Positions 34,843 to 44,000 of a stretch of DNA of 64,000 bases are shown here, piece after piece (positions within the stretch are counted from its first letter, which is position 1; every line of letters begins with the position of its first letter). The position numbers were made by a program, and so were the translations under genes. Location of the stretch: contig JAYULL010000163.1 of NCBI GenBank assembly GCA_043763625.1, positions 1 to 64,000 on the forward strand. Direction: 5' to 3'. Source of the stretch: Rubrolithibacter sp043763625 (GTDB lineage Bacteria; Bacteroidota; Bacteroidia; Sphingobacteriales; Sphingobacteriaceae). Below the pieces are notes generated by a model. It was not told where the DNA came from. It did no database searches and saw only the letters and a list, made by a program, of their open reading frames with translations.

Positions 34843-36456
34843 ATGCGATCATCTACTGTTAAAAATCTTACTATAGCGTCTTTTTACGCTTTGGCTCTTA
34901 TTTTGGGAATGATTTTGGGTCCCAAATTTTCTAAGGAAAATAATAGCACAAAAAACGGAAGTTTTATGCCTTTTTTCGGTGAAGGCCGGGTGGATAAAAT
35001 TGATCGGGTTTTAAAAATAATCCAAGACAAGTATGTTGACCCGGTAAAAACCGATTCGCTTCAAAAGCTTGCGATATCAGAAATATTAAAACGACTCGAC
35101 CCTCACTCTACTTATCTTGCCCCGAGTGAATCAAACTATTTAAATCAAGATCTGGAAGGTTCTTTTTACGGTATCGGAATTGAATACCATTTGGTTAATG
35201 ACACAGTTTTGGTTACCGGCGTAACTATAGGAGGGCCTGCACAACAAGCTGGTATTAAAGCCGGAGACCGAATAGTAAAAATTGATAACAGACCTGTTTC
35301 AGGCAAAGGAATTGAGGAAGGCAGCTTTATCGATTTAGTGCGAGGCCGAGCAGGAACAAGGGTTAATTTGCTTACCGTTCCGGTCAACACTAGAACCCTA
35401 AAAACAGTTTCTGTTAAAAGAGATAAAATTATAATAAGCAGTATTGATGTAGCTTACATGCTTAACAAGCAAACGGGCTACATTCGGATAAGTCGTTTCG
35501 GTACAAATACTGATAAAGACTTTACGGGAGCTTTAAGCCGATTGCAAAAACACGGAATGCATAGTCTAGTGCTTGACCTTCGCAAAAACGGTGGGGGTTA
35601 CTTAAATGCTGCGACTGCAATTGCAGATCAATTTCTTCCCGATAAAAAGCTGATTGTTTATACCAAAGGCTCACATGAACCTCGCACTGACTATTTTGCT
35701 ACTAGTTCCGGCTTTTTCGAAAAAGGAAAGCTTGTAGTTTTAATTGATGAAAACACAGCCTCCGCAAGTGAAATTGTTGCCGGGGCAGTGCAAGATTTAG
35801 ACCGAGGAATAATTATAGGACGGAGATCGTACGGAAAGGGTTTGGTGCAGGAGCAATTCAATTTCGGAGACGGTTCAAGTATGAATTTAACAGTAGCCAG
35901 ATATTACACTCCTTCCGGACGATCAATTCAAAAGCCATACAAAAAAGGCAATTCAGCGTATTACCATGAATTGAACGAGCGCTATTTGAGCGGTGAGTTA
36001 AAATCGAACGGACATGTAAATGATACCGTATTCGATAAAAACAAGGCTTACAAAACTTCCGGAGGCAGATTGATGTATGCCGGTGGTGGGATTATGCCGG
36101 ATATCTACGTCCCGATAGATACTACCGCTTATACCGATTTTTATTATGAGCTTAACGAAAAAGGCATCTTGGATGAGTTTCTATTCAAGGATCTGGTGAA
36201 AGGAAACGTTCAATCAAGTCCTGAAAAATTTATCGAAAGCTTTAACTTAAATGCGAAGCAGTATGACAAAATCGTCTCCCTTGCTTCTGCAGAAGGAATA
36301 AAAGCGGATCCGGAAACAATAGAGATTACAAAGGCGGTAATTAACACCGAACTTAAAGCTTTAATAGGTCGCTACTATTTTGGCAACGAGATGTTCTATA
36401 AGGTCCAAAATGCTTCCGACAAAGTAATCGCTCGATCGCTTGAAATATTAAAATAA
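34843..36456 (+). CDS. S41-family C-terminal processing peptidase
   Basis: A 537-residue protease with an N-terminal membrane anchor or signal (about 8-27), a PDZ domain (about 95-185; IGGPAQQAGIKAGDRIVKIDN) and the S41 core with the nucleophile Ser in ENTASASEIVAGA and the base Lys in GRRSYGKGLVQ. A C-terminal extension of about 120 residues follows. CtpA-type proteases act in the periplasm on envelope proteins. It is monocistronic; its stop abuts that of the lipoprotein gene on the other strand with no base between. Confidence 0.94.
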   Translation: MRSSTVKNLTIASFYALALILGMILGPKFSKENNSTKNGSFMPFFGEGRVDKIDRVLKIIQDKYVDPVKTDSLQKLAISEILKRLDPHSTYLAPSESNYLNQDLEGSFYGIGIEYHLVNDTVLVTGVTIGGPAQQAGIKAGDRIVKIDNRPVSGKGIEEGSFIDLVRGRAGTRVNLLTVPVNTRTLKTVSVKRDKIIISSIDVAYMLNKQTGYIRISRFGTNTDKDFTGALSRLQKHGMHSLVLDLRKNGGGYLNAATAIADQFLPDKKLIVYTKGSHEPRTDYFATSSGFFEKGKLVVLIDENTASASEIVAGAVQDLDRGIIIGRRSYGKGLVQEQFNFGDGSSMNLTVARYYTPSGRSIQKPYKKGNSAYYHELNERYLSGELKSNGHVNDTVFDKNKAYKTSGGRLMYAGGGIMPDIYVPIDTTAYTDFYYELNEKGILDEFLFKDLVKGNVQSSPEKFIESFNLNAKQYDKIVSLASAEGIKADPETIEITKAVINTELKALIGRYYFGNEMFYKVQNASDKVIARSLEILK

Positions 36457-36675
36457 CTACTTAGTGTTTGGCAATTTTAAACTGTCAACTCCCTCACTGT
36501 CACTTACTGTTTCGTTAGGAGCTAAGGTATCTGCGGAAGTAGCAGCATTGAGCATAGAATCGGCAGCCTGATCTGCAGCAAGAGAATCTTGTCGGTCTTT
36601 ATCTGTTGATGCATTATTATTACAAGCTGCAAGCATTGTGATTGAAAATATTAAAGCAATTAGCAATCTTTTCAT
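36457..36675 (-). CDS. Small lipoprotein
   Basis: A 72-residue protein with a lipoprotein signal peptide (LLIALIFSITMLAAC, lipobox Cys at 18) and a short acidic, Ser/Asp/Ala-rich remainder with no recognisable domain. The start at 36675 puts the signal peptide at the N-terminus and lies 1 base after the der stop, so it is probably co-transcribed with der. Its stop touches that of the S41 gene on the opposite strand. It is likely to sit in a membrane facing the periplasm. Confidence 0.7.
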   Translation of the reverse strand: MKRLLIALIFSITMLAACNNNASTDKDRQDSLAADQAADSMLNAATSADTLAPNETVSDSEGVDSLKLPNTK

Positions 36676-36676
36676 C

Positions 36677-37978
36677 TTATTTTTGCCTAAAGAAAATTTG
36701 AACCGGTACTCCTGTAAAATCAAAATTCTCCCTCAATTTGTTTTCAATAAATCGCCGGTAAGGTTCTTTTATGTACTGCGGAAGATTACAGAAGAAGGCG
36801 AACATGGGCGATGAGGCATTTATTTGAGTTACATATTTAATTTTTACAAATTTCCCTTTCAAAGCAGGCGGAGGATAAAATTCAATAACGGGTAACATCA
36901 CATCGTTAAGCTTTGATGTGGGTACTTTTTTGAATTTGTTTTCGTACACCTTAGATGCCGCTTCTAACGCTTTAAAAATTCTTTGCTTTTCAACTACTGA
37001 TGTAAAAATTATGGGTATATCGGTAAACGGTGCCAGTCGTTCTCGTATTTCATCTTCAAATGCCTTGGCTGTTTTTTGATTTTTTTCAACCAAATCCCAT
37101 TTGTTAACGAGTATGACAATTCCCTTTTTATTTTTTTCAGCCAAATGAAAAATGTTGATATCCTGCGACTCTATTCCTTCTACCGCATCAATCATCAGAA
37201 TTACCACGTCAGCCTCTTCTAAAGCTTTTATAGTTCGCATTACCGAATAAAACTCGATATTTTCTTTAACCTTGGTTTTTTTACGCAAACCGGCAGTATC
37301 TATCAACATAAATTCGTGCCCGAATTGATTGTAATGAATGTGAATAGAATCTCGAGTTGTTCCGGCAATCGGTGTTACTATATTTCGCTCCTTACCTATT
37401 AATGCATTTATCAACGAAGACTTCCCCACGTTCGGCCGACCTACGATTGCATATTTGGGCAATTTACTATCATCTTCGGGCTGCTCTTGAAAGTGCTTAA
37501 TCACTTCGTCTAACAGCTCCCCTGTGCCTGAACCGGTCATCGATGATAGTGGAAAGATTTCGCCTAAACCGAAGCTGTGGAAAACGTAAGTATCGTTTTG
37601 TCGCTGATTATTATCAACCTTATTTACTACTACAAATACAGGCTTCGAGCTTTTTCTTAAAACCTTGGCAATATCGTCGTCAAAATCGGTTATTCCGGTA
37701 GTTACATCAACCATAAAAAGAATAACGGACGCCTCTTCAATTGCAATCATTACCTGTTCACGAATAGCGGCCTCAAAAACATCTTCGGAATTAGCTACAT
37801 AGCCACCGGTATCAATAACGGTAAAAGTTTTATCAGTCCACTCTGCTACGCCGTAATGCCTGTCGCGGGTTACACCGCTCATATCATCCACAATGGCTTT
37901 TCGACTTTCTGTTAAACGGTTATATAAAGTAGATTTGCCGACATTCGGCCTACCTACTATTGCTACTATGTTACTCAT
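36677..37978 (-). CDS. der: Ribosome assembly GTPase Der (EngA)
   Basis: A 433-residue tandem GTPase: domain 1 with GRPNVGKSTLYN, DTGGY and NKVD, domain 2 with GRPNVGKSSLIN, DTAGLRKK and NKWD, and a C-terminal KH-like domain (about 350-433). Der acts in 50S subunit assembly. Length and motifs are normal. It follows era on the same strand after 117 bases. Confidence 0.97.
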   Translation of the reverse strand: MSNIVAIVGRPNVGKSTLYNRLTESRKAIVDDMSGVTRDRHYGVAEWTDKTFTVIDTGGYVANSEDVFEAAIREQVMIAIEEASVILFMVDVTTGITDFDDDIAKVLRKSSKPVFVVVNKVDNNQRQNDTYVFHSFGLGEIFPLSSMTGSGTGELLDEVIKHFQEQPEDDSKLPKYAIVGRPNVGKSSLINALIGKERNIVTPIAGTTRDSIHIHYNQFGHEFMLIDTAGLRKKTKVKENIEFYSVMRTIKALEEADVVILMIDAVEGIESQDINIFHLAEKNKKGIVILVNKWDLVEKNQKTAKAFEDEIRERLAPFTDIPIIFTSVVEKQRIFKALEAASKVYENKFKKVPTSKLNDVMLPVIEFYPPPALKGKFVKIKYVTQINASSPMFAFFCNLPQYIKEPYRRFIENKLRENFDFTGVPVQIFFRQK

Positions 37979-38095
37979 TTTAAATTATGATTGTTGATTT
38001 ACGAGTTATGATTTCAACTCTTACTTTAATTACCGAATAGATACAAACACGATTTAAGGATAAGGGATAAACCGTAAATCAAAATCGTAGATATT

Positions 38096-38974
38096 TTATC
38101 CCTCATATCCGAAACTCTTCAAATAATTCTTCCGGTTGCGCCAATCTGCAATTACCTTAACAAATAACTCGAGAAAAATTTTTTTGTGAAGAAATTCTTC
38201 TGCGTCTTTTCTGGCGTAAGTACCCACTTTCTTCATCATTTCTCCACCCTTACCAATTAATATATTCTTCTGGGAATCGCGTTCCACAATAATTTCGGCA
38301 CTTATTCTGATAATTTCGGGTTCGTCCTTAAAAGCAGTTATAATTACTTCGGTGCTATACGGAATTTCTTTTTCGTAAAGTTTAAATATCTTTTCTCTTA
38401 TAATTTCAGAAATGAAAAAACGCTCGGTTCGGTCTGTTAGAGTTTCTTTGTCGTAGTAAGCAGGATGATCGGGCAGGTTGTCTAAAACAAATTGCATTAC
38501 CGCCTCTACATTATGTTCTTTAAGGGCAGATACCGCAAAAACAACCTTCGGACTTAGTGTTTCTTCCCAATAAGTAATTTTTGCTTTTACGGCCTCTTCG
38601 CTTGATTTATCGATTTTATTTACAATTACCGCCACCGGCGATGCTACTTTCCTTATTTGCTCAACAACATCGCTTTCATCGTATCGCTCGTTAATATCGG
38701 TAACAAATAATACCAGATCCGCGTCTACAAGAGAACCCTTAACGACTTCCATCATTGATTCCTGCAGGCCGTAATGCGGTTTAATAACCCCGGGAGTGTC
38801 AGCAAAGATAATTTGACTGTTCTCGTCATTTACAATGCCGAGAATCCGATGTCTAGTGGTTTGCGCTTTCGGAGTTATTATAGACATTTTTTCTCCGACA
38901 AGAGCATTCATCAGAGTTGATTTTCCTGCGTTCGGTTTCCCTATTAAACTCACAAATCCGGCCTTATGCGACAT
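38096..38974 (-). CDS. era: GTPase Era
   Basis: A 292-residue Era. The G domain has GKPNAGKSTLMN, DTPGVIKP and NKID, and the C-terminal KH domain has the ERDSQKNILIGKGGEMMKKVG segment that binds the 3' end of 16S rRNA. It functions in 30S maturation. Its start faces the initiator tRNA promoter region, and der lies downstream. Confidence 0.97.
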   Translation of the reverse strand: MSHKAGFVSLIGKPNAGKSTLMNALVGEKMSIITPKAQTTRHRILGIVNDENSQIIFADTPGVIKPHYGLQESMMEVVKGSLVDADLVLFVTDINERYDESDVVEQIRKVASPVAVIVNKIDKSSEEAVKAKITYWEETLSPKVVFAVSALKEHNVEAVMQFVLDNLPDHPAYYDKETLTDRTERFFISEIIREKIFKLYEKEIPYSTEVIITAFKDEPEIIRISAEIIVERDSQKNILIGKGGEMMKKVGTYARKDAEEFLHKKIFLELFVKVIADWRNRKNYLKSFGYEG

Positions 38975-38995
38975 GAAAAATTATTTTAAAAAATA

Positions 38996-39027
38996 TTTGG
39001 ACTGCAAAGAAACGAAATATATCTTTG
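38996..39027 (+). promoter_or_regulatory. Promoter of the initiator tRNA gene
   Basis: TTTG at 38996-38999 and TATCTTTG at 39020-39027, separated by 20 bases, match the Bacteroidota -33/-7 consensus exactly. Transcription would start near 39034, about 48 bases before the mature tRNA. Confidence 0.75.
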
Positions 39028-39035
39028 CAGTCCAA
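38997..39035. repeat. 14-base inverted repeat spanning the tRNA promoter
   Basis: TTGGACTGCAAAGA (38997-39010) and its perfect complement (39022-39035) flank an 11-base spacer. The left arm overlaps the -33 box and the right arm the -7 box. It could be an operator for a dimeric regulator, or the terminator-like end of a transcript; on neither strand is it followed by a clear T-run. Confidence 0.6.
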
Positions 39036-39081
39036 TTTAAAAGCAACTCAGCGTAACTTGAGAGCCCAAAATTGTTGAAAA

Positions 39082-39154
<73 letters not shown>

Positions 39155-39160
39155 CATTGA

Positions 39161-39190
39161 GGTTGAAGATTAAGTTCTTCAGCCTTTTTT
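39161..39190 (+). terminator. Terminator of the tRNA-fMet transcript
   Basis: Arms GGTTGAAGA (39161-39169) and TCTTCAGCC (39176-39184), with one G-T pair, a 6-base loop and six T after. It begins 7 bases past the mature tRNA end. Confidence 0.8.
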
Positions 39191-39733
39191 AATTTTCAAG
39201 TCCTAAGCCCTTCATGGTTTTTTTTTTCTATTCCGCTAGCCAAACAAGATCTTCTACCTTGGCTAAACTTCAAACTTGGTAGAAAGACTTAAATTTTAAA
39301 AAGCCGTAGGAACAAAAGAGCGAACGATAAAATTTAGCCCCGGGGGTTTTTTACTAAAGAATTCGAAGAAAAAATAGAAGCGATGAAACACGAGAAGAAA
39401 TTGAAATTCGCACCGGGAAGAGTTTTTGTTTGAGAAAAAAGAAAGCAACTAAGAAATAGTTTGTCGGGCTTTTATCTGTCGAGAGGCGGAAATCAGTTCA
39501 AATCCCGGCGCCACTACTTGAAAAGCTTTCTTGAAGAGGCCCATGTTTCACTAAATGAGTCTGTTTAGTCTGAGCAGGGGAACAAAATTATCCGATGCAC
39601 TTAAATAGTTCCATCTTATTCCTCCTATTCTGCAGAATAATATTGGAGAAAGCCGAAGCGGAAATTAGAGAAGTAAGAAACCGCCTCGAATTGATTTACT
39701 GAAACGACTTCTTATCTTAATTTTATTGCCATA
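39191..39733. other. Gene-poor region after tRNA-fMet
   Basis: About 540 bases without a recognisable gene. It contains one tRNA-like fragment (39461-39514) and short frames with no start or family resemblance. The position beside a tRNA gene suggests remnants of an old insertion, but no integrase, att duplication or transposon end is visible. Confidence 0.5.
39461..39514 (+). other. Degenerate tRNA-like fragment
   Basis: TCGGGCTTTTA near the left end and ATCAGTTCAAATCCCGG followed by CGCCACTA resemble an anticodon stem, a T-loop and an acceptor end. TCGGGCT and ATCAGTTC are shared with the intact tRNA-fMet 380 bases upstream. The T-stem does not pair and the 5' half is missing, so it cannot be a working tRNA. 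Confidence 0.3.
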
Positions 39734-40018
39734 TTATTTTGGTATCAATCCCGAACAGCCTTCCGCGGCAATAAGTTGCCTGACGCGTGCTATTTCTTGT
39801 TTATTTGCTTCAGGACAATCTTCGGCTTGGTTTAACAATTTCAGCATAAATTTCTTACTCGCTTCACAATATTCTGCGGTAGGGTTACTTTTATAGGTGT
39901 TTTCCAAGTCTTTAAGCTGTTGCAATTCGCTGCTAAAATCACAATCAGTTTTCTTTTCCTTTTTGCAACTGCTGCCCGCTAAAACGAATACTAAAAGCGA
40001 TAAGATTAATTTATTCAT
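39734..40018 (-). CDS. Small cysteine-containing lipoprotein
   Basis: A 94-residue protein: lipoprotein signal with lipobox Cys at 18 (VFVLAGSSC), a Lys-rich linker, then a helical domain of about 65 residues with four further Cys (DCDFSS, EYCEAS, EDCPEA, EGCSGL) that could form two disulfides in the periplasm. I recognise no named family. It lies 39 bases downstream of the DUF3127 gene on the same strand. Confidence 0.7.
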   Translation of the reverse strand: MNKLILSLLVFVLAGSSCKKEKKTDCDFSSELQQLKDLENTYKSNPTAEYCEASKKFMLKLLNQAEDCPEANKQEIARVRQLIAAEGCSGLIPK

Positions 40019-40057
40019 ATTCAGTTGCTTGATCGCAATTTGGTTTGCACCGCGGGT

Positions 40058-40423
40058 TTAAAACGGTAAATCGTCTTCGTCAGGAGCGGCACTAATATCA
40101 ACTTGAGATGCATACTCAGGCTGTTGCTGTTCAGGTTGGGCTCCGCTTAAAACATTAAGTCGCCAAACCACTAAGGTATTAAAGTACGAAGTTTTACCAC
40201 TTTTATCAGTCCAGGGGCGCCCGCGAAGATTAAAGAAAATCTCTACCTGATCTCCGGCTTTAACGTTGTCAAACAAGTTCACTTTATCCTGAAGAGCTTC
40301 AAATTTTATAAATTCGGGGTATTGCGGATTTTCCGCAAACTCTATAATTAATTCTCTCTTTTTAAATGTGTCTGTTACGTTTTGTACAGGCGATATTTCG
40401 TGTACTTTTCCCTTTATATCCAT
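40058..40423 (-). CDS. DUF3127-family protein
   Basis: A 121-residue protein matching DUF3127, a family typical of Bacteroidota: MDIKGKVHEI, then KKRELIIEF, the KVNLFDNVKAGDQVEIFFNLRGR block and NTLVVWRL, followed by an acidic tail ending DEDDLPF. The beta-rich pattern and the acidic C-terminal tip recall single-strand DNA-binding proteins, but that is only a resemblance. It is divergent from the RNA methyltransferase gene, 63 bases away. Confidence 0.87.
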   Translation of the reverse strand: MDIKGKVHEISPVQNVTDTFKKRELIIEFAENPQYPEFIKFEALQDKVNLFDNVKAGDQVEIFFNLRGRPWTDKSGKTSYFNTLVVWRLNVLSGAQPEQQQPEYASQVDISAAPDEDDLPF

Positions 40424-40469
40424 AATCGTTTATTAAATTACAAAGTCAAATCTGCCAATTTTAATTGAT

Positions 40470-40477
40470 TAACTTCG
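40470..40477 (+). promoter_or_regulatory. Candidate -7 box (TAACTTCG) upstream of the methyltransferase
   Basis: TAACTTCG differs from TAnnTTTG at one position and lies 10 bases before the ATG at 40487. Weak candidate. Confidence 0.3.
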
Positions 40478-40486
40478 CACAATAAT

Positions 40487-41656
40487 ATGGAAGTTTTCCA
40501 CACCAAAAGCAAGATTATCATCACTTGCAACAACCGTTTAATGCCTTATTTGGCACAAGAAACAGAGAATTTAGGATATAAGCCGGTCCGTGTTTTCAGC
40601 ACCGGAGTCGAGCTGGAAGGTACGGTAACAGATTGCATTCCGCTAAACTTAAATTTACGCTGCGCAAGTCAAATTTTATATTTAATAAAAAGTTTCGAAG
40701 CTGAAAATCCTGCCCGGTTATATAAAGAATTGCTGGAAATACCTTGGGAAGAATTGATTGATTTTGCCGGATATTTTTCGGTTACTTCTAACGTCAATAA
40801 CGAGCACATCACTACGCCCTTATTTGCCAACTTGAAAGTTAAAGATGCAATAGTAGATCGTATTAAAGAGAAAAAAGGAATACGTCCGGATTCCGGACCC
40901 GAACAAAATAGGGCAGCAATACATTTATATTGGCAAGAAACCAAAGCTGAAATTTTTATTGATACATCAGGCGAAACTTTAGCCAAACACGGATACAGGA
41001 AGATCCCGGGAAAAGCACCGATGCTTGAAGCTTTGGCTGCTGCTACTATAATGGCAACCCGGTGGGATAGCCATAGCACTTTTGTTAATCCGATGTGCGG
41101 TTCCGGCACCTTAGCTATAGAAGCTGCTTTGTTGGCTACCAATCGCCGCCCCGGCCTTTTTAGAATGAACTATGCTTTCATGCACATTTTAGGATACGAT
41201 GAGCAGATATTCTTCGCAGAAAGGCGTAAATTGAAAGATCAAGTAAACAAGCAAACGGCTTTAAAAATTATAGCTACCGACCTTTCTGAGGATGCTATTG
41301 ATATTGCTCGCAAAAATGCGAAAACGGCAGGTGTAGACCAACTGATTGATTTTGAAGTATGCGACTTTGCCGAAACTCCTGTTCCGGAAGGCGGCGGCGT
41401 AGTAGTGTTTAACCCGGAATACGGAGAGCGTTTAGGTGTACACACTAAGCTTGAAGCCACATATAAAAGAATGGGCGATTTCATGAAGAAAGAATGTAAA
41501 AGTTATCACGGATATATTTTTACAGGAAACCCCGATTTGGCTAAGAAGATTGGCCTAAGAGCATCGAGAAGAATAGAATTTTACAACGGTAAATTGGACT
41601 GCAGATTATTGGAATACGAACTCTACGAAGGAACAAGACGGGAGGAACAGTCGTGA
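40487..41656 (+). CDS. THUMP-domain class I SAM-dependent RNA methyltransferase
   Basis: A 389-residue protein of the RlmL N-terminal half / YpsC type, expected to make N2-methylguanosine in 23S rRNA. THUMP domain at about 45-160 and a Rossmann methyltransferase domain with FVNPMCGSGTLAIEAALLA as SAM loop (about 203-221). The catalytic NPPY-type motif appears as FNPEYGERLG, so the second Pro is Glu. This departure is common in Bacteroidota homologues I know of, but target specificity is uncertain. The gene overlaps the next one by 4 bases (GTGA). Confidence 0.88.
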   Translation: MEVFHTKSKIIITCNNRLMPYLAQETENLGYKPVRVFSTGVELEGTVTDCIPLNLNLRCASQILYLIKSFEAENPARLYKELLEIPWEELIDFAGYFSVTSNVNNEHITTPLFANLKVKDAIVDRIKEKKGIRPDSGPEQNRAAIHLYWQETKAEIFIDTSGETLAKHGYRKIPGKAPMLEALAAATIMATRWDSHSTFVNPMCGSGTLAIEAALLATNRRPGLFRMNYAFMHILGYDEQIFFAERRKLKDQVNKQTALKIIATDLSEDAIDIARKNAKTAGVDQLIDFEVCDFAETPVPEGGGVVVFNPEYGERLGVHTKLEATYKRMGDFMKKECKSYHGYIFTGNPDLAKKIGLRASRRIEFYNGKLDCRLLEYELYEGTRREEQS

Positions 41657-42132
41657 TAAACGACGTTTGTTTGAGGATTTTACATCTTTGCACTGTTATA
41701 CCTAACGTTATTCATGAAATTTCTTCGGAAGAGTTGGAACTGCGCCGGGGAACAGGTAAATGGTCGAAGAAGGAAATTTTAGGACATTTAATAGACTCTG
41801 CAGCCAACAATCACCAGCGATTTGTTAGGGCACAAGCAGAAGTTGAACCGGTTATAAGTTACGATCAAAATGAATGGGTGAAGGTTCAGCATTATCAACA
41901 TGGAGATATTAAGCTTCTGATTAACCTTTGGGAATTCTACAATAGGCATATAGTTTACGTAATCTCTAATATCACCAACGAGAATCTTTTAAAAACATGC
42001 AGATTGAAATCGGGAGAAAGCCAAACTCTTTTGTTTTTAATTCAGGATTATCTAAAGCATTTGGAGCACCATTTAAAAGAGGTGGTTTCGGTGCCCGAAG
42101 GAGGTAGTCTACAAAGCCAACCCCAATTATAA
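41653..42132 (+). CDS. DinB-family protein
   Basis: A 159-residue four-helix DinB-like protein, probably metal-binding. GKWSKKEILGHLIDSAANNHQRFVRA has the first ligand His in LGHLIDS, and LKHLEHHLKEV at the C-terminus has the others. The family includes thiol-dependent transferases such as bacillithiol transferase; the substrate is unknown. The start is a GTG overlapping the stop of the RNA methyltransferase gene. Confidence 0.85.
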   Translation: MINDVCLRILHLCTVIPNVIHEISSEELELRRGTGKWSKKEILGHLIDSAANNHQRFVRAQAEVEPVISYDQNEWVKVQHYQHGDIKLLINLWEFYNRHIVYVISNITNENLLKTCRLKSGESQTLLFLIQDYLKHLEHHLKEVVSVPEGGSLQSQPQL

Positions 42133-42142
42133 CTTAAAATTC

Positions 42143-42150
42143 TACTTTTG
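42143..42150 (+). promoter_or_regulatory. -7 box (TACTTTTG) of aspS
   Basis: An exact TAnnTTTG match 20 bases before the aspS ATG, placed after the stop of the DinB gene. No clear -33 box. Confidence 0.4.
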
Positions 42151-42169
42151 CAAATCGAAATTTTAGAAA

Positions 42170-43939
42170 ATGCACAGAACACATACTTGCGGAGAATTAA
42201 CTTTAAACGACCTGGGAAAACAAGTAACATTAAGCGGGTGGGTACAAAAATCACGCGACTTAGGGGGTATGACCTTCATAGATGTTCGCGATCGCTACGG
42301 AATTACTCAGCTTGTTTTTAATCCGGATGCTAATTCCGGTTTGTGTTCTCAGGCTCGGCAACTTAGTCGGGAGTATGTGATTAAAGTTGCCGGAACTGTA
42401 GTAGAGCGGACTAGTAAAAACCTGAAACTTCCTACGGGAGAAATTGAAATTAAAGTTGCATCACTCGAGATACTTAATTCTGCAAAACTACCTCCTTTTT
42501 TAATAGAAGATGAAACCGACGGAGGTGACGACCTTCGCCTGAAGTATCGATACTTAGACCTTCGCCGTAACCCCGTTCGAAATAATTTGGTTCTGCGTCA
42601 CAAAATGGCGCAAGAAGTAAGAAAGTATTTAGACGAGTTAAATTTCATTGAAGTAGAAACTCCTGTTCTTATCAAATCAACTCCGGAAGGTGCTCGCGAT
42701 TTTGTGGTTCCGAGTAGAATGAACCCGGGAGAGTTTTACGCGCTGCCTCAATCGCCGCAAACGTTTAAACAATTGTTGATGGTTTCCGGCTTTGACCGTT
42801 ACTTCCAAATTGTAAAATGCTTTAGGGACGAAGATTTACGAGCGGATCGTCAACCGGAGTTTACGCAAATAGACTGTGAAATGTCATTCATTGAGCAGGA
42901 AGATATTTTAAACGTATTTGAAGGACTTATCCAACAAGTGTTTAAAAATGTAAAAGGATTTGATTTAGGCGAAGTTCCGCGGATGGACTATGCAGAAGCT
43001 ATGCGTTTATACGGTTCTGATAAGCCGGATACCCGTTTCGGGATGAAGTTTGTAAACTTAACTCCAACCCTCTCCGATCGCGAGGAAGACCTAGTGCGAG
43101 GTTTTGGATTTCCGGTGTTTGATAACGCGGAATTAGTGGTAGGTATCAATGCAAAAGGCTGCGCCGCTTATACACGAAAGCAAATAGACGAATTAACCGA
43201 TTTTGTAAAAAGGCCGCAAATTGGTGCAACCGGCTTGATTTACTACCGACATAACGACGACGGTTCCATAAAATCTTCAGTTGATAAATTTTACAATGAA
43301 GATCAATTAAAAAAATGGTCTGAAGTATTCGAATCAGATTCGGGAGATTTAGTGCTTATAATGGCCGGTCCCACAGAAAAAGTACGTAAGCAACTTAGCG
43401 AACTCCGCTTAGAAATGGGAAACAGATTAGGATTGCGTGATAAAAGTAAGTTTGCTCCGCTTTGGGTACTTGATTTCCCGTTGTTGGAGTGGGATGAAGA
43501 ATCAGGACGTTATCATGCAATGCACCATCCTTTTACTTCTCCGAAACCTGAGGATATTGCTTTACTTGATTCCAAACCGGGAGAAGTTAGGGCCAATGCT
43601 TACGATATGGTAATTAACGGAACAGAGATAGGCGGAGGTTCAATCCGTATTCACGACCGGCAGTTGCAAGCTTTGATGTTTAAGCATTTGGGCTTCAGCC
43701 AAGAAGAGGCACAAAAGCAGTTTGGCTTTTTAATGGATGCATTTGAATTCGGCGCTCCGCCACATGGAGGAATTGCTTTCGGATTTGACCGTTTAGTTTC
43801 CATATTTGCCGGCTTAGATTCTATTCGCGACGTTATTGCATTTCCTAAAAACAACTCGGGCAGAGATGTCATGATTGATTCCCCCTCAACGATTGCTGAT
43901 ACACAGCTAAATGAGTTGAAGATTAAAACGACGGGATAA
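42170..43939 (+). CDS. aspS: Aspartate-tRNA ligase
   Basis: A 589-residue bacterial-type class IIb synthetase. OB anticodon-binding domain (1-110; RTHTCGELTLNDLGKQVTLSG), catalytic core with motif 1 in the FIEVETPVLIKSTPEGARDF region, motif 2 FRDEDLRADRQPEFTQID, the bacterial GAD insertion (about 290-410) and motif 3 GGIAFGFDRLVSIFAG. It charges tRNA-Asp. Length and motifs are normal; it has its own likely promoter. Confidence 0.97.
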   Translation: MHRTHTCGELTLNDLGKQVTLSGWVQKSRDLGGMTFIDVRDRYGITQLVFNPDANSGLCSQARQLSREYVIKVAGTVVERTSKNLKLPTGEIEIKVASLEILNSAKLPPFLIEDETDGGDDLRLKYRYLDLRRNPVRNNLVLRHKMAQEVRKYLDELNFIEVETPVLIKSTPEGARDFVVPSRMNPGEFYALPQSPQTFKQLLMVSGFDRYFQIVKCFRDEDLRADRQPEFTQIDCEMSFIEQEDILNVFEGLIQQVFKNVKGFDLGEVPRMDYAEAMRLYGSDKPDTRFGMKFVNLTPTLSDREEDLVRGFGFPVFDNAELVVGINAKGCAAYTRKQIDELTDFVKRPQIGATGLIYYRHNDDGSIKSSVDKFYNEDQLKKWSEVFESDSGDLVLIMAGPTEKVRKQLSELRLEMGNRLGLRDKSKFAPLWVLDFPLLEWDEESGRYHAMHHPFTSPKPEDIALLDSKPGEVRANAYDMVINGTEIGGGSIRIHDRQLQALMFKHLGFSQEEAQKQFGFLMDAFEFGAPPHGGIAFGFDRLVSIFAGLDSIRDVIAFPKNNSGRDVMIDSPSTIADTQLNELKIKTTG

Positions 43940-44000
43940 ATTTTCGCTTATGATGAAATTATAAGCAACTCAAAAGACACGGTAGCAAAAAACTGAACGG

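Noticed and set aside
37979..38095. Recurring phrases such as GATTTACGAGTTATGATTT between era and der
   Set aside because: Low-complexity AT-rich wording also seen near 25160 and 32250; no clear unit, length or fold, so not called a repeat family.
40669..41142. Minus-strand frame of 157 codons
   Set aside because: Overlaps the whole middle of the THUMP methyltransferase gene, which has clear motifs; a shadow frame.
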